In this document: positions 23,781-32,666 of the stretch, piece by piece
Position numbering within the stretch: the stretch's first letter is position 1
Layout of the letters: the number at the start of each line of letters is the position of its first letter
Origin: an uncultured Bacteroidales bacterium
GTDB taxonomy: Bacteria > Bacteroidota > Bacteroidia > Bacteroidales > Paludibacteraceae
DNA length: 64,000 bases
Assembly (NCBI GenBank): GCA_934728255.1
Contig: CAKVEC010000001.1
Location: 332,708-396,707 of the forward strand
Direction: 5' to 3'
The notes under the pieces: generated by a model
What the model was told of the DNA's origin: nothing
Seen by the model: the letters and a program-made list of their open reading frames with translations, nothing else
Databases searched by the model: none
Position numbers and translations under genes: made by a program

Positions 23781-25886
23781 TTATTTCAGCCACTTGTCAA
23801 GCCAGTCGAAGAATGTGCGTTGCCAGAGGATGCCGTTCTGCGGTTGGAGCACCCAGTGGTTTTCATCGGGGAATATAAGCAATTCGGCGGGAACACCGCG
23901 CATTTTGGCTGCGTCAAAAGCCGCCATTGCCTGATTGGCAAGGATACGGTAGTCTTTCTCGCCGTGAATACAGAGAATAGGCGTGTCCCATTTATCTACA
24001 AACCGGTGCGGCGAGTTGGCAAACGTGCGCTGTGCTATGGCGTTGTCTTTGTCCCAGTATGCACCGCCCATATCCCAGTTGGCAAACCATTTCTCCTCGG
24101 TCTCGAGGTACTGCATCTCCATATTGAATATGCCGTCGTGGGCGATAAACGCTTTGAAACGATGGTCGTGGTGTCCCGCTATCCAATAGACGCTATAGCC
24201 GCCGAATGATGCCCCGACGCACCCGAGACGGTCTTTGTCTGCATTGGGCGAATGGGCTACAAACTCGTCAATGGCGGTGAAGTAGTCTCGCATACACTGT
24301 CCGCCGTAGTCGCCACTGATCTCCTCGTTCCATTCTTTGCCGAAACCGGGCAAGCCACGCCGGTTCGGTGCTACAATGATATAGTCGTTGGCTGCCATCA
24401 TCATAAAGTTCCAGCGGAAACTCCAAAACTGGCTGACGGGCGACTGTGGACCGCCCTCGCAGTAGAGCAGGGTGGGGTATTTCTTGTTCGGGTCGAAATG
24501 CGGAGGGTAGATAATCCAAGTGAGCATCTGTTTGCCGTCGGTGGTCGTCTGCCAGCGCGGCTCCACACGTCCCATCTCTATCTGGTCATAGATATTTTTG
24601 TTCTCGAAGGTCAGTTGGTTCAATTCGCATTGTGCATTGTCCAGTGTGAATTGGAAAATCTCGTTTGCCTCGCGCATTGAGTGGCGCAGGCAGATATAGG
24701 TGTTGCCGATGTTTCCGCAGGGATCGTAGTCGTACTGCCCATCGGGTGTCAGTTGGCTGATTGTGCATTGTGCATTGTTCATTGTGCATTGATACACCCG
24801 CTCCGTAGCGTGCCAAACGGCATTAAAGACGATGGTGCTGTCGTCTTTCCAGTAGTACGAATCCACATTGGTGTCCAACCCGCGGCTGGCAAAGATTTTT
24901 TCTCCTGTGGTGCGGTTCATAATGAAAAGGCGGTTCTCGTCGCTCTCGTATCCGTCGCGCTCCATACTCTGCCAGGCGATATATCGCCCGTCGGGCGAAT
25001 AAGCGGGATTGGTATCATAGCCTTTGTTGTCCTCGGTAATATCCTTGTGTGTACGTGTACACACATCATAGATGTATATATCCGAGTTGGTCGAGAGAGC
25101 ATAGTCAAGCCCTGTTTTTTTGCGGCAGGTGTAGGCTATCTCCGAGCCGTCGGGGCTCCACGCCCATTGTTCCACACCGCCGAAAGGCTTCATCGGGCTT
25201 TCATAAGGGGTGCCCTCCAAAAGGTTGATGACATCTGTTACTTTCAGTTGCTTGTCCACCAGGTTTTCTTCGTCCAACTGCGCCAGAAACGGCTGCGGTG
25301 CGCTCTCCGTCCACTCGTCCCAATGCTTGTACATTAGGTCGGTTATCACACGCCCGGTGGCTTTGTCCAAATCAGGATAGCGGTCGGCGGTGGTCTCTAT
25401 GGTTTTTACCTGTGCCGCCAGCAATATCTGCGAGTTGTCGGGCGAGAGCAGAAAACCCTCAATATCTTTGTCAAAGCCGGTCAGGCAGATGTCTTCGGTG
25501 CGTTGCCCCGCACGGCGCACGTGGAAATAGAGTTTGCCGCCCTTCAGATAGGCGAGTTGCCCCTCCTTTGTCCAGGCGGGAGACGAACCGACAAATTCGT
25601 CTTCTTGCTCCAATTGACCGTTTTTCAAGTTGCAAATGCGTATCCATGTCGTGGAGCGGTTTTCGGGTACGCTATAGTAACTGACGGTGTAGGCAATGCG
25701 CTGATTGTCTGCGTCTATAGCCACATTGCCGATACGTCCCATTGCCCATAGTGCTTCGGGGGTGAGACGTCCGCCCTCAATGGTAATCTGTGGTTTTGTA
25801 ATCGGTTCTTTCTCCTCTGCGGTATCTTTTGCGCAAGATGCCGCCAATAAGGCAATTCCTGCCATAAGCCATACTTTTAGTTTCAT
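23781..25886 (-). CDS. S9-family prolyl oligopeptidase-like lipoprotein
   Basis: 701 residues from the ATG at 25886, chosen because the promoter predicts an RNA start near 25904 and this start gives a lipoprotein signal (MAGIALLAASC, lipobox LAASC). Residues ~40-430 are a PD40/WD40-like propeller; ~440-701 an alpha/beta hydrolase with nucleophile GASFGGYS, Asp in HGEKDYR and His in DENHWVL. Likely a dipeptidyl or acylaminoacyl peptidase in the periplasm. The propeller contains two repeat-derived segments (QCTMNNAQCTI and LDNAQCELNQL). Confidence 0.9.
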   Translation of the reverse strand: MKLKVWLMAGIALLAASCAKDTAEEKEPITKPQITIEGGRLTPEALWAMGRIGNVAIDADNQRIAYTVSYYSVPENRSTTWIRICNLKNGQLEQEDEFVGSSPAWTKEGQLAYLKGGKLYFHVRRAGQRTEDICLTGFDKDIEGFLLSPDNSQILLAAQVKTIETTADRYPDLDKATGRVITDLMYKHWDEWTESAPQPFLAQLDEENLVDKQLKVTDVINLLEGTPYESPMKPFGGVEQWAWSPDGSEIAYTCRKKTGLDYALSTNSDIYIYDVCTRTHKDITEDNKGYDTNPAYSPDGRYIAWQSMERDGYESDENRLFIMNRTTGEKIFASRGLDTNVDSYYWKDDSTIVFNAVWHATERVYQCTMNNAQCTISQLTPDGQYDYDPCGNIGNTYICLRHSMREANEIFQFTLDNAQCELNQLTFENKNIYDQIEMGRVEPRWQTTTDGKQMLTWIIYPPHFDPNKKYPTLLYCEGGPQSPVSQFWSFRWNFMMMAANDYIIVAPNRRGLPGFGKEWNEEISGDYGGQCMRDYFTAIDEFVAHSPNADKDRLGCVGASFGGYSVYWIAGHHDHRFKAFIAHDGIFNMEMQYLETEEKWFANWDMGGAYWDKDNAIAQRTFANSPHRFVDKWDTPILCIHGEKDYRILANQAMAAFDAAKMRGVPAELLIFPDENHWVLQPQNGILWQRTFFDWLDKWLK
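24757..24795. repeat. 10-bp repeat inside the S9 peptidase frame
   Basis: About four units of ATTGTGCATT/GTTC variants, coding on the minus strand for CTMNNAQCTIS. A second, decayed block is at 24626-24654. The identical string type is intergenic at 55198-55233. Confidence 0.65.
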
Positions 25887-25909
25887 ACTTCGTTTCATAA
25901 AATTGCCTG

Positions 25910-25941
25910 CAAAGATACAAAAATATCCGCACCTGTGCAAA
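25910..25941 (-). promoter_or_regulatory. S9 peptidase promoter
   Basis: Minus strand TTTG (25941-25938), 20 bases to TATCTTTG (25917-25910). It fixes the likely translation start at 25886. Confidence 0.65.
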
Positions 25942-25980
25942 TCCACTTCACTTTCGCAACCGCAAAATACTCTCCCCAAA

Positions 25981-26104
25981 TATGCACTTTATGCAATTCC
26001 GTTACCTCGTAATACCAATTACGTAGAAAGGACGTAGAAAGGACGTAGAAAGAATAGGCTTTTCTCTATAGGATAAGCCTACCTTTTATACAGTTTATGC
26101 ACTA
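25981..26104 (+). repeat. Dispersed ~120-bp repeat, copy A
   Basis: Matches 40701-40585 in inverted orientation over nearly its whole length, sharing the TATGCACTTTATGCAATTCC end, the ACGTAGAAAGG triplicate and the GGATAAGCC core. No gene inside. It occupies most of the 308-base gap between the S9 peptidase and tex genes. Confidence 0.75.
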
Positions 26105-26126
26105 TGCATAGTGCATAAACTGTATA
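26087..26126. repeat. 40-bp perfect palindrome
   Basis: TATACAGTTTATGCACTATG followed without spacer by its exact reverse complement. It lies at the right end of repeat copy A, and no T-run follows, so it is not an ordinary terminator. Confidence 0.8.
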
Positions 26127-26194
26127 GATTTCGTGGTTATCTCGCTTTCGTGCTGACAACCAATAGGTGATTAATTGGTGATTCTCCCGATAGA

Positions 26195-28318
26195 CTATAC
26201 TTGTTTGAGGGATAGTTGGATGCGATTGCGGGTGTGGTCGATAGCAATGACGCGGACGCGGACATACCGATGGAGGCTGACCACATCGGAGGGATTGGTA
26301 ATGCGTCGGTCTGCCATCTCGGAGATATGTATCAGTCCGTCTTTATGAATGCCCAAATCAACAAAAGCCCCGAAATTGGAGATATTGGTTACAATACCCG
26401 GCAACACCATTCCCACTTGCAGGTCGTCGATGGTATGCACCGACTCATCGAAATGAAATTCTTCAATTTCCGTGCGTGGGTCGCGACTTGGCTTCTCCAA
26501 TTCGTGCAAAATGTCAGTCAAAGTAGGAAGTCCCACCTCCTGGGATATATACTTTTGCAGATTGATTTGTTTGCGCAAATCAGCATTGTGCATCAGGTCG
26601 CTTACTGTGCAGCCGAGGTCGTGCGCCATTTGCTCCACTAAGCGGTATCGCTCAGGGTGTACCGCCGAGTTGTCAAGCAGCATATCGGAAGCAGTAACAC
26701 GCAAGAAACCTGCAGCCTGCTCGAAAGTCTTGGCACCCATCTTGGGAACTTGTAGCAATGCTTTCCGATTGGGAAATGCACCATGTTCGGCTCGATAATC
26801 CACAATGTTTTGTGCCAATGTAGGTCCGAGACCTGAAATATAAGTCAGCAGGTGTCGGCTGGCTGTATTTACGTCCACGCCCACGTGGTTCACCACGCTC
26901 TCTACAGTCTGTTGCAGGCTTTCTTTAAGGCGCGTTTGATCCACATCGTGCTGGTATTGCCCCACACCGATGGATTTCGGGTCAATCTTTACCAATTCTG
27001 CCAGCGGATCCATCAAACGGCGTCCGATACTCACCGCCCCGCGTACCGTAACATCCTCATTGGGAAACTCTTCGCGGGCTAACTTGCTTGCCGAATAGAC
27101 CGATGCGCCGTTTTCGCTCACTACGAATACTTGCGGACGCTCCTCCTGCGGCAGTTGTTTGAGGGCTAATTGCGTCATCTGCTCTGCCTCACGGCTTGCC
27201 GTACCATTGCCGATGGCGATGGCTTCAATATGATGTTCTTGAATGAGTTTCGCCAGTATGGCGGGTGATTCTACGTTGTTGACATATATTACGCTGTGCA
27301 TTACAAGGTCGCCCTGCGGGGTGAGAACCACCAACTTGCAGCCCGTGCGGAAACCGGGGTCGAGTGCCAGTACACGCTTTTGACCAAGGGGGGAGTCAAG
27401 GAGCAACTGGCGCAGGTTGTTGGCAAAGACGCGTATCGCCTCGGTGTCGGCTTTTTCTTTGGAGAGGGCGGCATACTCGGTTTCGATAGATGGTTTGAGC
27501 AGACGCTTGTAACTATCTTCCATTGCCAGTTCCACTTGATAAGCGGCATCGTTGCGCGAATGAAGGAACAGGTGCGCCAACTTGTCCAAACATTTCTCAT
27601 AGTCGGGCGAAATATCCATGCGGATAAAACCTTCTTTCTCTGCACGGCGTATGGCTAACAATCGATGCGAGGAGATACGTTTGAGCGGTTCACTGACAGC
27701 GAAATAGTCTTTGTAGTTCTGCGCCTCGGGGGAGTCGGCTTTGGCCTTTACCACTTTTGTTGTCAGCAGGGCGGTATAACCGAACTCGCGGCGGATAGCA
27801 TTTCGGGCACGCTCGTCCTCGGAAATCCATTGGGCGATAATGTCGCGTGCACCTTGCAGGGCTTCTGCTGCAGATGGCACTTCCTTTTTGATGTAATGTT
27901 TTGCCCAACCTTGTACATCTCCGTTCTTTTGCGCCATCAGTTGCTTTGCCAATGGTTCCAAACCACGCTCGATGGCAATGTCTGCACGGGTCTTGCGGTG
28001 CGGCTTGTATGGAAGGTAGATGTCTTCCAGTTCGGTAGCATTCCAGCACGCGTCTATGCGTTGTTGCAGTTCGGGTGTCAGTTTGCCCTGTTCTTCAATG
28101 GTGGAAAGAATGGTTTGCTTGCGGTCGGTAAGGTCTTGCAGACGGGTGTATTCGGTTTGTATGGCACCTATCTGCACCTCGTCAAGCGAACCTGTTTTTT
28201 CTTTGCGGTAGCGGGCTATAAACGGAATGGTCGCTTTCTCATCGAGAAGGGCGATAGTAGCAGCCACCTGCTTTTCGCTAATGGAGAGAACTGGCGATAT
28301 GAGTTGTGCAAAATTCAT
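26195..28318 (-). CDS. tex: Tex-family RNA-binding protein
   Basis: 707 residues. Order as in Tex: N-terminal helical domain, YqgF/RNase H-like domain (LALDPGFRTGCKL), helix-hairpin-helix repeats (LLTYISGLGPTLAQNIV), and a C-terminal S1 domain (GMVLPGIVTNISNFGAFVDLG). It binds nucleic acids and is a transcription accessory factor. Its ATG overlaps the HAD gene stop (TAATG); it is the last gene of thyA-folA-HAD-tex. Confidence 0.93.
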   Translation of the reverse strand: MNFAQLISPVLSISEKQVAATIALLDEKATIPFIARYRKEKTGSLDEVQIGAIQTEYTRLQDLTDRKQTILSTIEEQGKLTPELQQRIDACWNATELEDIYLPYKPHRKTRADIAIERGLEPLAKQLMAQKNGDVQGWAKHYIKKEVPSAAEALQGARDIIAQWISEDERARNAIRREFGYTALLTTKVVKAKADSPEAQNYKDYFAVSEPLKRISSHRLLAIRRAEKEGFIRMDISPDYEKCLDKLAHLFLHSRNDAAYQVELAMEDSYKRLLKPSIETEYAALSKEKADTEAIRVFANNLRQLLLDSPLGQKRVLALDPGFRTGCKLVVLTPQGDLVMHSVIYVNNVESPAILAKLIQEHHIEAIAIGNGTASREAEQMTQLALKQLPQEERPQVFVVSENGASVYSASKLAREEFPNEDVTVRGAVSIGRRLMDPLAELVKIDPKSIGVGQYQHDVDQTRLKESLQQTVESVVNHVGVDVNTASRHLLTYISGLGPTLAQNIVDYRAEHGAFPNRKALLQVPKMGAKTFEQAAGFLRVTASDMLLDNSAVHPERYRLVEQMAHDLGCTVSDLMHNADLRKQINLQKYISQEVGLPTLTDILHELEKPSRDPRTEIEEFHFDESVHTIDDLQVGMVLPGIVTNISNFGAFVDLGIHKDGLIHISEMADRRITNPSDVVSLHRYVRVRVIAIDHTRNRIQLSLKQV

Positions 28319-28950
28319 TATAATTTATGGTTTAATGAAACGACTATGTCGAAACGTGTTTGTAGGTCGTGGCGTAGTTGGGCGGGATTTTGGAAATGAA
28401 TGGTATGGAATCCTAATGCTTGAGCGGGTACTAAATTCGGCAGATTGTCATCGGTAAAGATCGACTCTGTCGGGGTTATGCTGTATCGCTCCATCAGAAT
28501 TTGGAATATGCGTGGGTCAGGTTTGGCTATTTTTTCTTCGCCGGAAACGACAATGCCATCCAACAGGCTGAAAACAGGATATTGAGGGCGTACTCGGAAG
28601 AAAGTCTCTGCCGACCAATTGGTGAGGCCGTAGAGGTGGTAGCCGTTGTTGCGGAGAACCGCTACCAAATCCTGCATTGAAGGTATCTGTTCGCCCATCA
28701 TCTGCATCCAGTCGGTTTGATAAGTACGAATGGCGGTCTCCTGCTCGGGGTGTTCGGCAATTTTCTCTGCAATACATTCGGCGAAAGGTCTGCCTGCATC
28801 CATTTGGGCATTCCATTCGCCGGTACAGATATTTTGCAAGAACCAATCGGCACGCTCCCTGCTGCCGAAATAGCGGTCGTACAGATAGTGCGGATTCCAA
28901 TCAACCAATACTCCGCCAAAGTCAAAGACAATGTTTTTGATAGCAGTCAT
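28318..28950 (-). CDS. HAD-family hydrolase
   Basis: 210 residues from the ATG that starts MTAIKNIVFDFGGVLVDWN, the first HAD motif (DFGG variant of DxDx); about 60 further codons upstream overlap folA and are rejected. Motif II is in LTNWSAE, motif III K in EKIAKPDP, motif IV FTDDNLPN. Similar to the YihX/epoxide-hydrolase-N phosphatase group acting on sugar or nucleotide phosphates. One base after folA and overlapping tex by one base. Confidence 0.88.
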   Translation of the reverse strand: MTAIKNIVFDFGGVLVDWNPHYLYDRYFGSRERADWFLQNICTGEWNAQMDAGRPFAECIAEKIAEHPEQETAIRTYQTDWMQMMGEQIPSMQDLVAVLRNNGYHLYGLTNWSAETFFRVRPQYPVFSLLDGIVVSGEEKIAKPDPRIFQILMERYSITPTESIFTDDNLPNLVPAQALGFHTIHFQNPAQLRHDLQTRFDIVVSLNHKL

Positions 28951-28951
28951 A

Positions 28952-29452
28952 TTAATTGCTATGGGGAATGCGGACGTATTCGGCAAAGGTATAGATATAG
29001 GGATTATCTTTGTCGGCGGGGTGCTCCTCAGCGGTCTGCAAGAGCCATTCGTCTGGACGGATTTCGGGGAAGAACGTGTCTGCATCCGGCCAACTATGGT
29101 GGATATGGGTGATGTAGAGTTTGTCAGCAAAGGGTATCATCTGTCGGTAGATACTGCCGCCGCCAATCACAAACGCCTCTTCCACCTCGCGCACCATATT
29201 CAATGCCTCTTCTATAGAGTGTGCTACATCAGCCCCCTCGAAGACTGCGTCCTGCTGATTGGTGATGACGATATTCTGCCGTTTGGGCAGGGGGCGTTTG
29301 GGCAGGGAAAGATACGTGGAAGACCCCATAATGACCGACGAACCGAGGGTAATCTCCTTAAAGTGGCGCAGGTCATTTGGCAAGTGGCACAGCAGGTTGC
29401 CCTGTTTGCCGATGGCATTCTCCTCAGAGATGGCAGCGATGATGGAAAGCAT
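28952..29452 (-). CDS. folA: Dihydrofolate reductase
   Basis: 166 residues. MLSIIAAISEENAIGKQGNLLCHLPNDLRHF carries the substrate loop and the active-site Asp; GSSTYLSLP and FVIGGGSIY form the NADPH site. It regenerates tetrahydrofolate from the dihydrofolate made by ThyA, whose gene lies directly upstream. Downstream neighbours follow without gaps. Confidence 0.94.
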   Translation of the reverse strand: MLSIIAAISEENAIGKQGNLLCHLPNDLRHFKEITLGSSVIMGSSTYLSLPKRPLPKRQNIVITNQQDAVFEGADVAHSIEEALNMVREVEEAFVIGGGSIYRQMIPFADKLYITHIHHSWPDADTFFPEIRPDEWLLQTAEEHPADKDNPYIYTFAEYVRIPHSN

Positions 29453-29540
29453 AGTATAGGGGGAGTTTTGTTTCTATAAGATCTATAAATTCTAGAAGAA
29501 CTAGATATTCTAGAAATTCTAGATTTTTAGGGTTAGTAAA

Positions 29541-30335
29541 TTATACGCTGACTACGCCGGCGATGTGAGGGTGCGGGTCGTAGCCCTCAAGGGTGAAATC
29601 CTCGTAGTGGAAACCGAACAGGTCTTTTACTTCGGGATTGATGATCATATGGGGTAGGGGACGCGGTTCGCGTGTGAGTTGCAGGCGCACCTGCTCGAGG
29701 TGGTTGAGATAGATATGTGCATCACCTAAGGTATGCACGAAATCGCCTGCACGCAAGCCCGTAACCTGCGCCATCATTTGGAGCAGAAGGGCATACGAAG
29801 CGATGTTGAACGGCACACCGAGGAAAATATCTGCAGAACGCTGGTAGAGTTGGAGCGACAAGCGTCCGTCGGCAACATAGAACTGAAAAAGCGAATGACA
29901 GGGTGGCAATGCCATCTTATCCACTTCGGCCACATTCCATGCACTCACAATCATACGGCGGCTGTCTGGATTGGTCTTTATCTGGTTTAGTACGTTGGAT
30001 ATCTGGTCAATCGTACCGCCGTTGTAGTCCGGCCAACTGCGCCATTGATGCCCATAGACAGGACCGAGTTCGCCGTTCTCGTCTGCCCACTCGTTCCATA
30101 TACGCACGCCGTGTTCCTGCAAATAATGCACATTGGTGTCGCCTTGCAAGAACCAGAGCAGTTCGTAGATAATGGATTTGAGGTGTAGTTTCTTTGTGGT
30201 CAGGAGCGGGAAACCGTCTTCGAGATTAAAGCGCATCTGGTGACCAAATACCGAGATGGTGCCTGTACCTGTACGGTCGTGTTTCTCAACTCCCTCGTTG
30301 AGCACACGGCGACATAAATCCAAGTATTGTTGCAT
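29541..30335 (-). CDS. thyA: Thymidylate synthase
   Basis: 264 residues, E. coli-type length. The catalytic Cys sits in ALPPCHSLFQFY, with RRMIVSAWNV, LYQRSADIFLGVPFNIASY and the C-terminal PHPHIAG before it or near it. It methylates dUMP to dTMP using methylene-tetrahydrofolate. First gene of the thyA-folA-HAD-tex unit; a CTAGA-rich palindromic spacer (29471-29527) separates it from folA. Confidence 0.96.
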   Translation of the reverse strand: MQQYLDLCRRVLNEGVEKHDRTGTGTISVFGHQMRFNLEDGFPLLTTKKLHLKSIIYELLWFLQGDTNVHYLQEHGVRIWNEWADENGELGPVYGHQWRSWPDYNGGTIDQISNVLNQIKTNPDSRRMIVSAWNVAEVDKMALPPCHSLFQFYVADGRLSLQLYQRSADIFLGVPFNIASYALLLQMMAQVTGLRAGDFVHTLGDAHIYLNHLEQVRLQLTREPRPLPHMIINPEVKDLFGFHYEDFTLEGYDPHPHIAGVVSV

Positions 30336-30343
30336 AATTGTAA

Positions 30344-30388
30344 ATATGGGACTAAATAGGGCTAATAAGCCTAATAAGTCTAATAAAG
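30344..30388. repeat. 9-bp tandem repeat (CTAATAAGC)
   Basis: Four to five units between thyA and porE, overlapping the last codons of porE; same family as 37438-37501. Confidence 0.6.
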
Positions 30389-32452
30389 TTTGTAGGTTGT
30401 GCGGAGAACTTTGAACTCGGTGCGGCGGTTGATCTGGTTGCAGATCTCCTGCTGGTCAGCAGGAAGAGAAAGGATGAATGTTTCGTCCAGCGTCTGCTCC
30501 TGCGGAATAAAGGGATACCGGTTGTGGAGGGCTTGGTCTGCCACTACGGGTTTCTGCTTGCCATAGCCGACGGGGGTCAGGCGTTCCGCCTCAATGCCGT
30601 TTTGTATCAGGTAGTTGCATACCGACTGTGCACGCTTTTCGGACAGATTGACATTGAAAACCGAATCGCCTTTCATATCGGTATGCGCCGAGAGTTCGAT
30701 GGTGATATTCGGGTTGTCTTTGAGCAGTTTTACCAACGATTGCAAACCTTGTTCGGAGGCGGGGGTCAAATCCCATTTGCCGAACTCATAGAAGATATTG
30801 TCCATCGTAACCGGTTTGCTGACAGGAGCAAGGGAGAAATTCTGCTCGTAGGTCTTGCTGTCGGTCAGATTGAGTGTGTTGAAACTCTCGCGTGCGTTGA
30901 GGTAGCCGCGGGCGGTAGCCAACATCACATAGCGGGTATCTTTCTTGATTTTTATCTTGTAGGTACCATTGCGGTGAACTTGCAGGCGGGTGTTGGTGCC
31001 GTCATCACCTACCAAACGCAAGGCTGCATCGGAGATAGGTTCGCCCTGATTGTCCGTAACCAAACCGCTGACGAGGAACTCCATTTCGGGCAGGACAAAG
31101 CGATAAATTTGGTCGATACCCTTTTTCTGACCGCGGTTGGACGAGAAGAAACCATTTTGCGAGTTACCCTCGAAAGTGATACCGAAATCATCGCCGTTGG
31201 AGTTGAAAGGGGCTCCCATATTGTAAATAGTCCACCCAATGGAGTCGCTGTGCAAAGTGGTATCACGCTCGGCTTTGAAGATGTCGAGTCCGCCGTATCC
31301 GGGGTGTCCCGTGGAGGAAAAATAGAGCGTTCCGTCGGGGTGGATACAGGGATACATCTCGTCGCCCGGCGTATTGATAGAGGGACCCATATTCTGTACA
31401 TTGACCCAGTCGGAGCCGTCCAATTCTGCCATATAGATGTCTTTGCCACCGAAACCGCCCGGAGCATCGGAGACAAAGTAGAGCGTGTCGCCCGTGGGGC
31501 AGAGTGAGGGGTGTCCGACGGTGATACTGCTGTCGTTGAAGAGTTTGACCTCTTGCGGTTCACCCCATTCACCGCTAGCACGCGATGAGGTGTAGATTTT
31601 CGCCCCGAGATCTTGCCCGTTGATGGGCTTGGAATAGGTAAAATACATCGTGCGCCCGTCCGCCGAGAAACAGCAGACGCCCATTTCAGCACTGCCAGCC
31701 GACTTGCCGCCCGTGGAGTCGTTGTCCTGTTCCGTCTGCTCAGTCTGCTCTCCATACAACCCTTCGGCAAGACTAATGTCCTCCCATTGCCCGGCAGCGT
31801 TCTTGCGGGCGGAGTAGAGACGGAACGTCTGTGCACCGGTTACAGGACTGGGGTGTTGTAATTTTTTCTTACCGCTGCTTTTGCCCTCCTGACGGTTGCT
31901 TGTAAACATCAGTGCATCCGCACTTTCGCCTACAAAAGCAGGGGCAAAATTACTGCTGCGCTTGGCGTTGAACTCTTTGGCAAGCGACACCTTGTAGCGG
32001 CTTGGTTGCTTGCGCCACCCGTCCACTTGTCCGCAAGCATAATGTCCCGCTTGTGCTTGATAGTCAGTAGGATGCGCCTCGAGATAGATGAGGTAGTTTT
32101 TGTCTGCATCACGGTATTTACCCTGATACTGAAGGGCTTGTGCATAACGCAGATAGACGATAGAGTCCTGATAGCGGTTGCGAATGGCGTTTTGGTAGGC
32201 GTTGGTTGCCTTGGGATTGTTGAGAATACGGTAGCATTCACCCTGGTAGAACGCCACGTGGGCACGCAGGGCACGCTCTTTTTTAGGAGAGAGCCGACCA
32301 TAGCATTGCTTGTAGAGGTCGGCGGCATCGTAGTATTCGCCGATGGCATATTTCTTGTCCGCCCGCTTGACACGCGTCTTGATACTACACGACGACAGCA
32401 CCCCGATGAGGAGTGCCAACACCATATATATATAGGTTCGTCTGCGATACAT
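30380..32452 (-). CDS. porE: PorE-like T9SS protein: TPR, propeller, carboxypeptidase-regulatory domain, OmpA-C
   Basis: 690 residues. Lipoprotein signal (LLIGVLSSC), TPR repeats (~30-140), PD40 beta-propeller with TMYFTYS, TLYFVSD and TLYFSSTG blades (~165-460), a CarboxypepD_reg-like domain (~465-550) and an OmpA C-terminal peptidoglycan-binding domain (~565-690). This four-domain order is that of PorE (P. gingivalis), the peptidoglycan anchor of the type IX secretion ring. With porZ it supports an active T9SS. Generic OmpA/PD40 proteins are the alternative. Confidence 0.82.
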   Translation of the reverse strand: MYRRRTYIYMVLALLIGVLSSCSIKTRVKRADKKYAIGEYYDAADLYKQCYGRLSPKKERALRAHVAFYQGECYRILNNPKATNAYQNAIRNRYQDSIVYLRYAQALQYQGKYRDADKNYLIYLEAHPTDYQAQAGHYACGQVDGWRKQPSRYKVSLAKEFNAKRSSNFAPAFVGESADALMFTSNRQEGKSSGKKKLQHPSPVTGAQTFRLYSARKNAAGQWEDISLAEGLYGEQTEQTEQDNDSTGGKSAGSAEMGVCCFSADGRTMYFTYSKPINGQDLGAKIYTSSRASGEWGEPQEVKLFNDSSITVGHPSLCPTGDTLYFVSDAPGGFGGKDIYMAELDGSDWVNVQNMGPSINTPGDEMYPCIHPDGTLYFSSTGHPGYGGLDIFKAERDTTLHSDSIGWTIYNMGAPFNSNGDDFGITFEGNSQNGFFSSNRGQKKGIDQIYRFVLPEMEFLVSGLVTDNQGEPISDAALRLVGDDGTNTRLQVHRNGTYKIKIKKDTRYVMLATARGYLNARESFNTLNLTDSKTYEQNFSLAPVSKPVTMDNIFYEFGKWDLTPASEQGLQSLVKLLKDNPNITIELSAHTDMKGDSVFNVNLSEKRAQSVCNYLIQNGIEAERLTPVGYGKQKPVVADQALHNRYPFIPQEQTLDETFILSLPADQQEICNQINRRTEFKVLRTTYKLY

Positions 32453-32633
32453 TCTGTAATGTTAATCTTTGATAAAAACAAGTACCTATCAACCACCTTC
32501 TATCCTATAACCATCCTCCTACCATTCACCTTACTTTTCTCTTTTGTCGAAGGCATTGTTTTACTTATTGTTTTTAATAAAGCGAGCCTTGCTTTTTAAT
32601 GGAATTTTAGTTGCTTTTAATGGAGAAAAATAC

Positions 32634-32663
32634 CGCGGGCGAGGGCGCCCGCGTCCCCGGCGG
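32634..32663 (+). repeat. GC-rich REP-like hairpin, copy 2
   Basis: CGCGGGCG-AGGG-CGCCCGCG followed by TCCCCGGCG; aligns base for base with the inverted copy 1 at 18988-18957 apart from compensatory and loop changes. Confidence 0.65.
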
Positions 32664-32666
32664 AAG

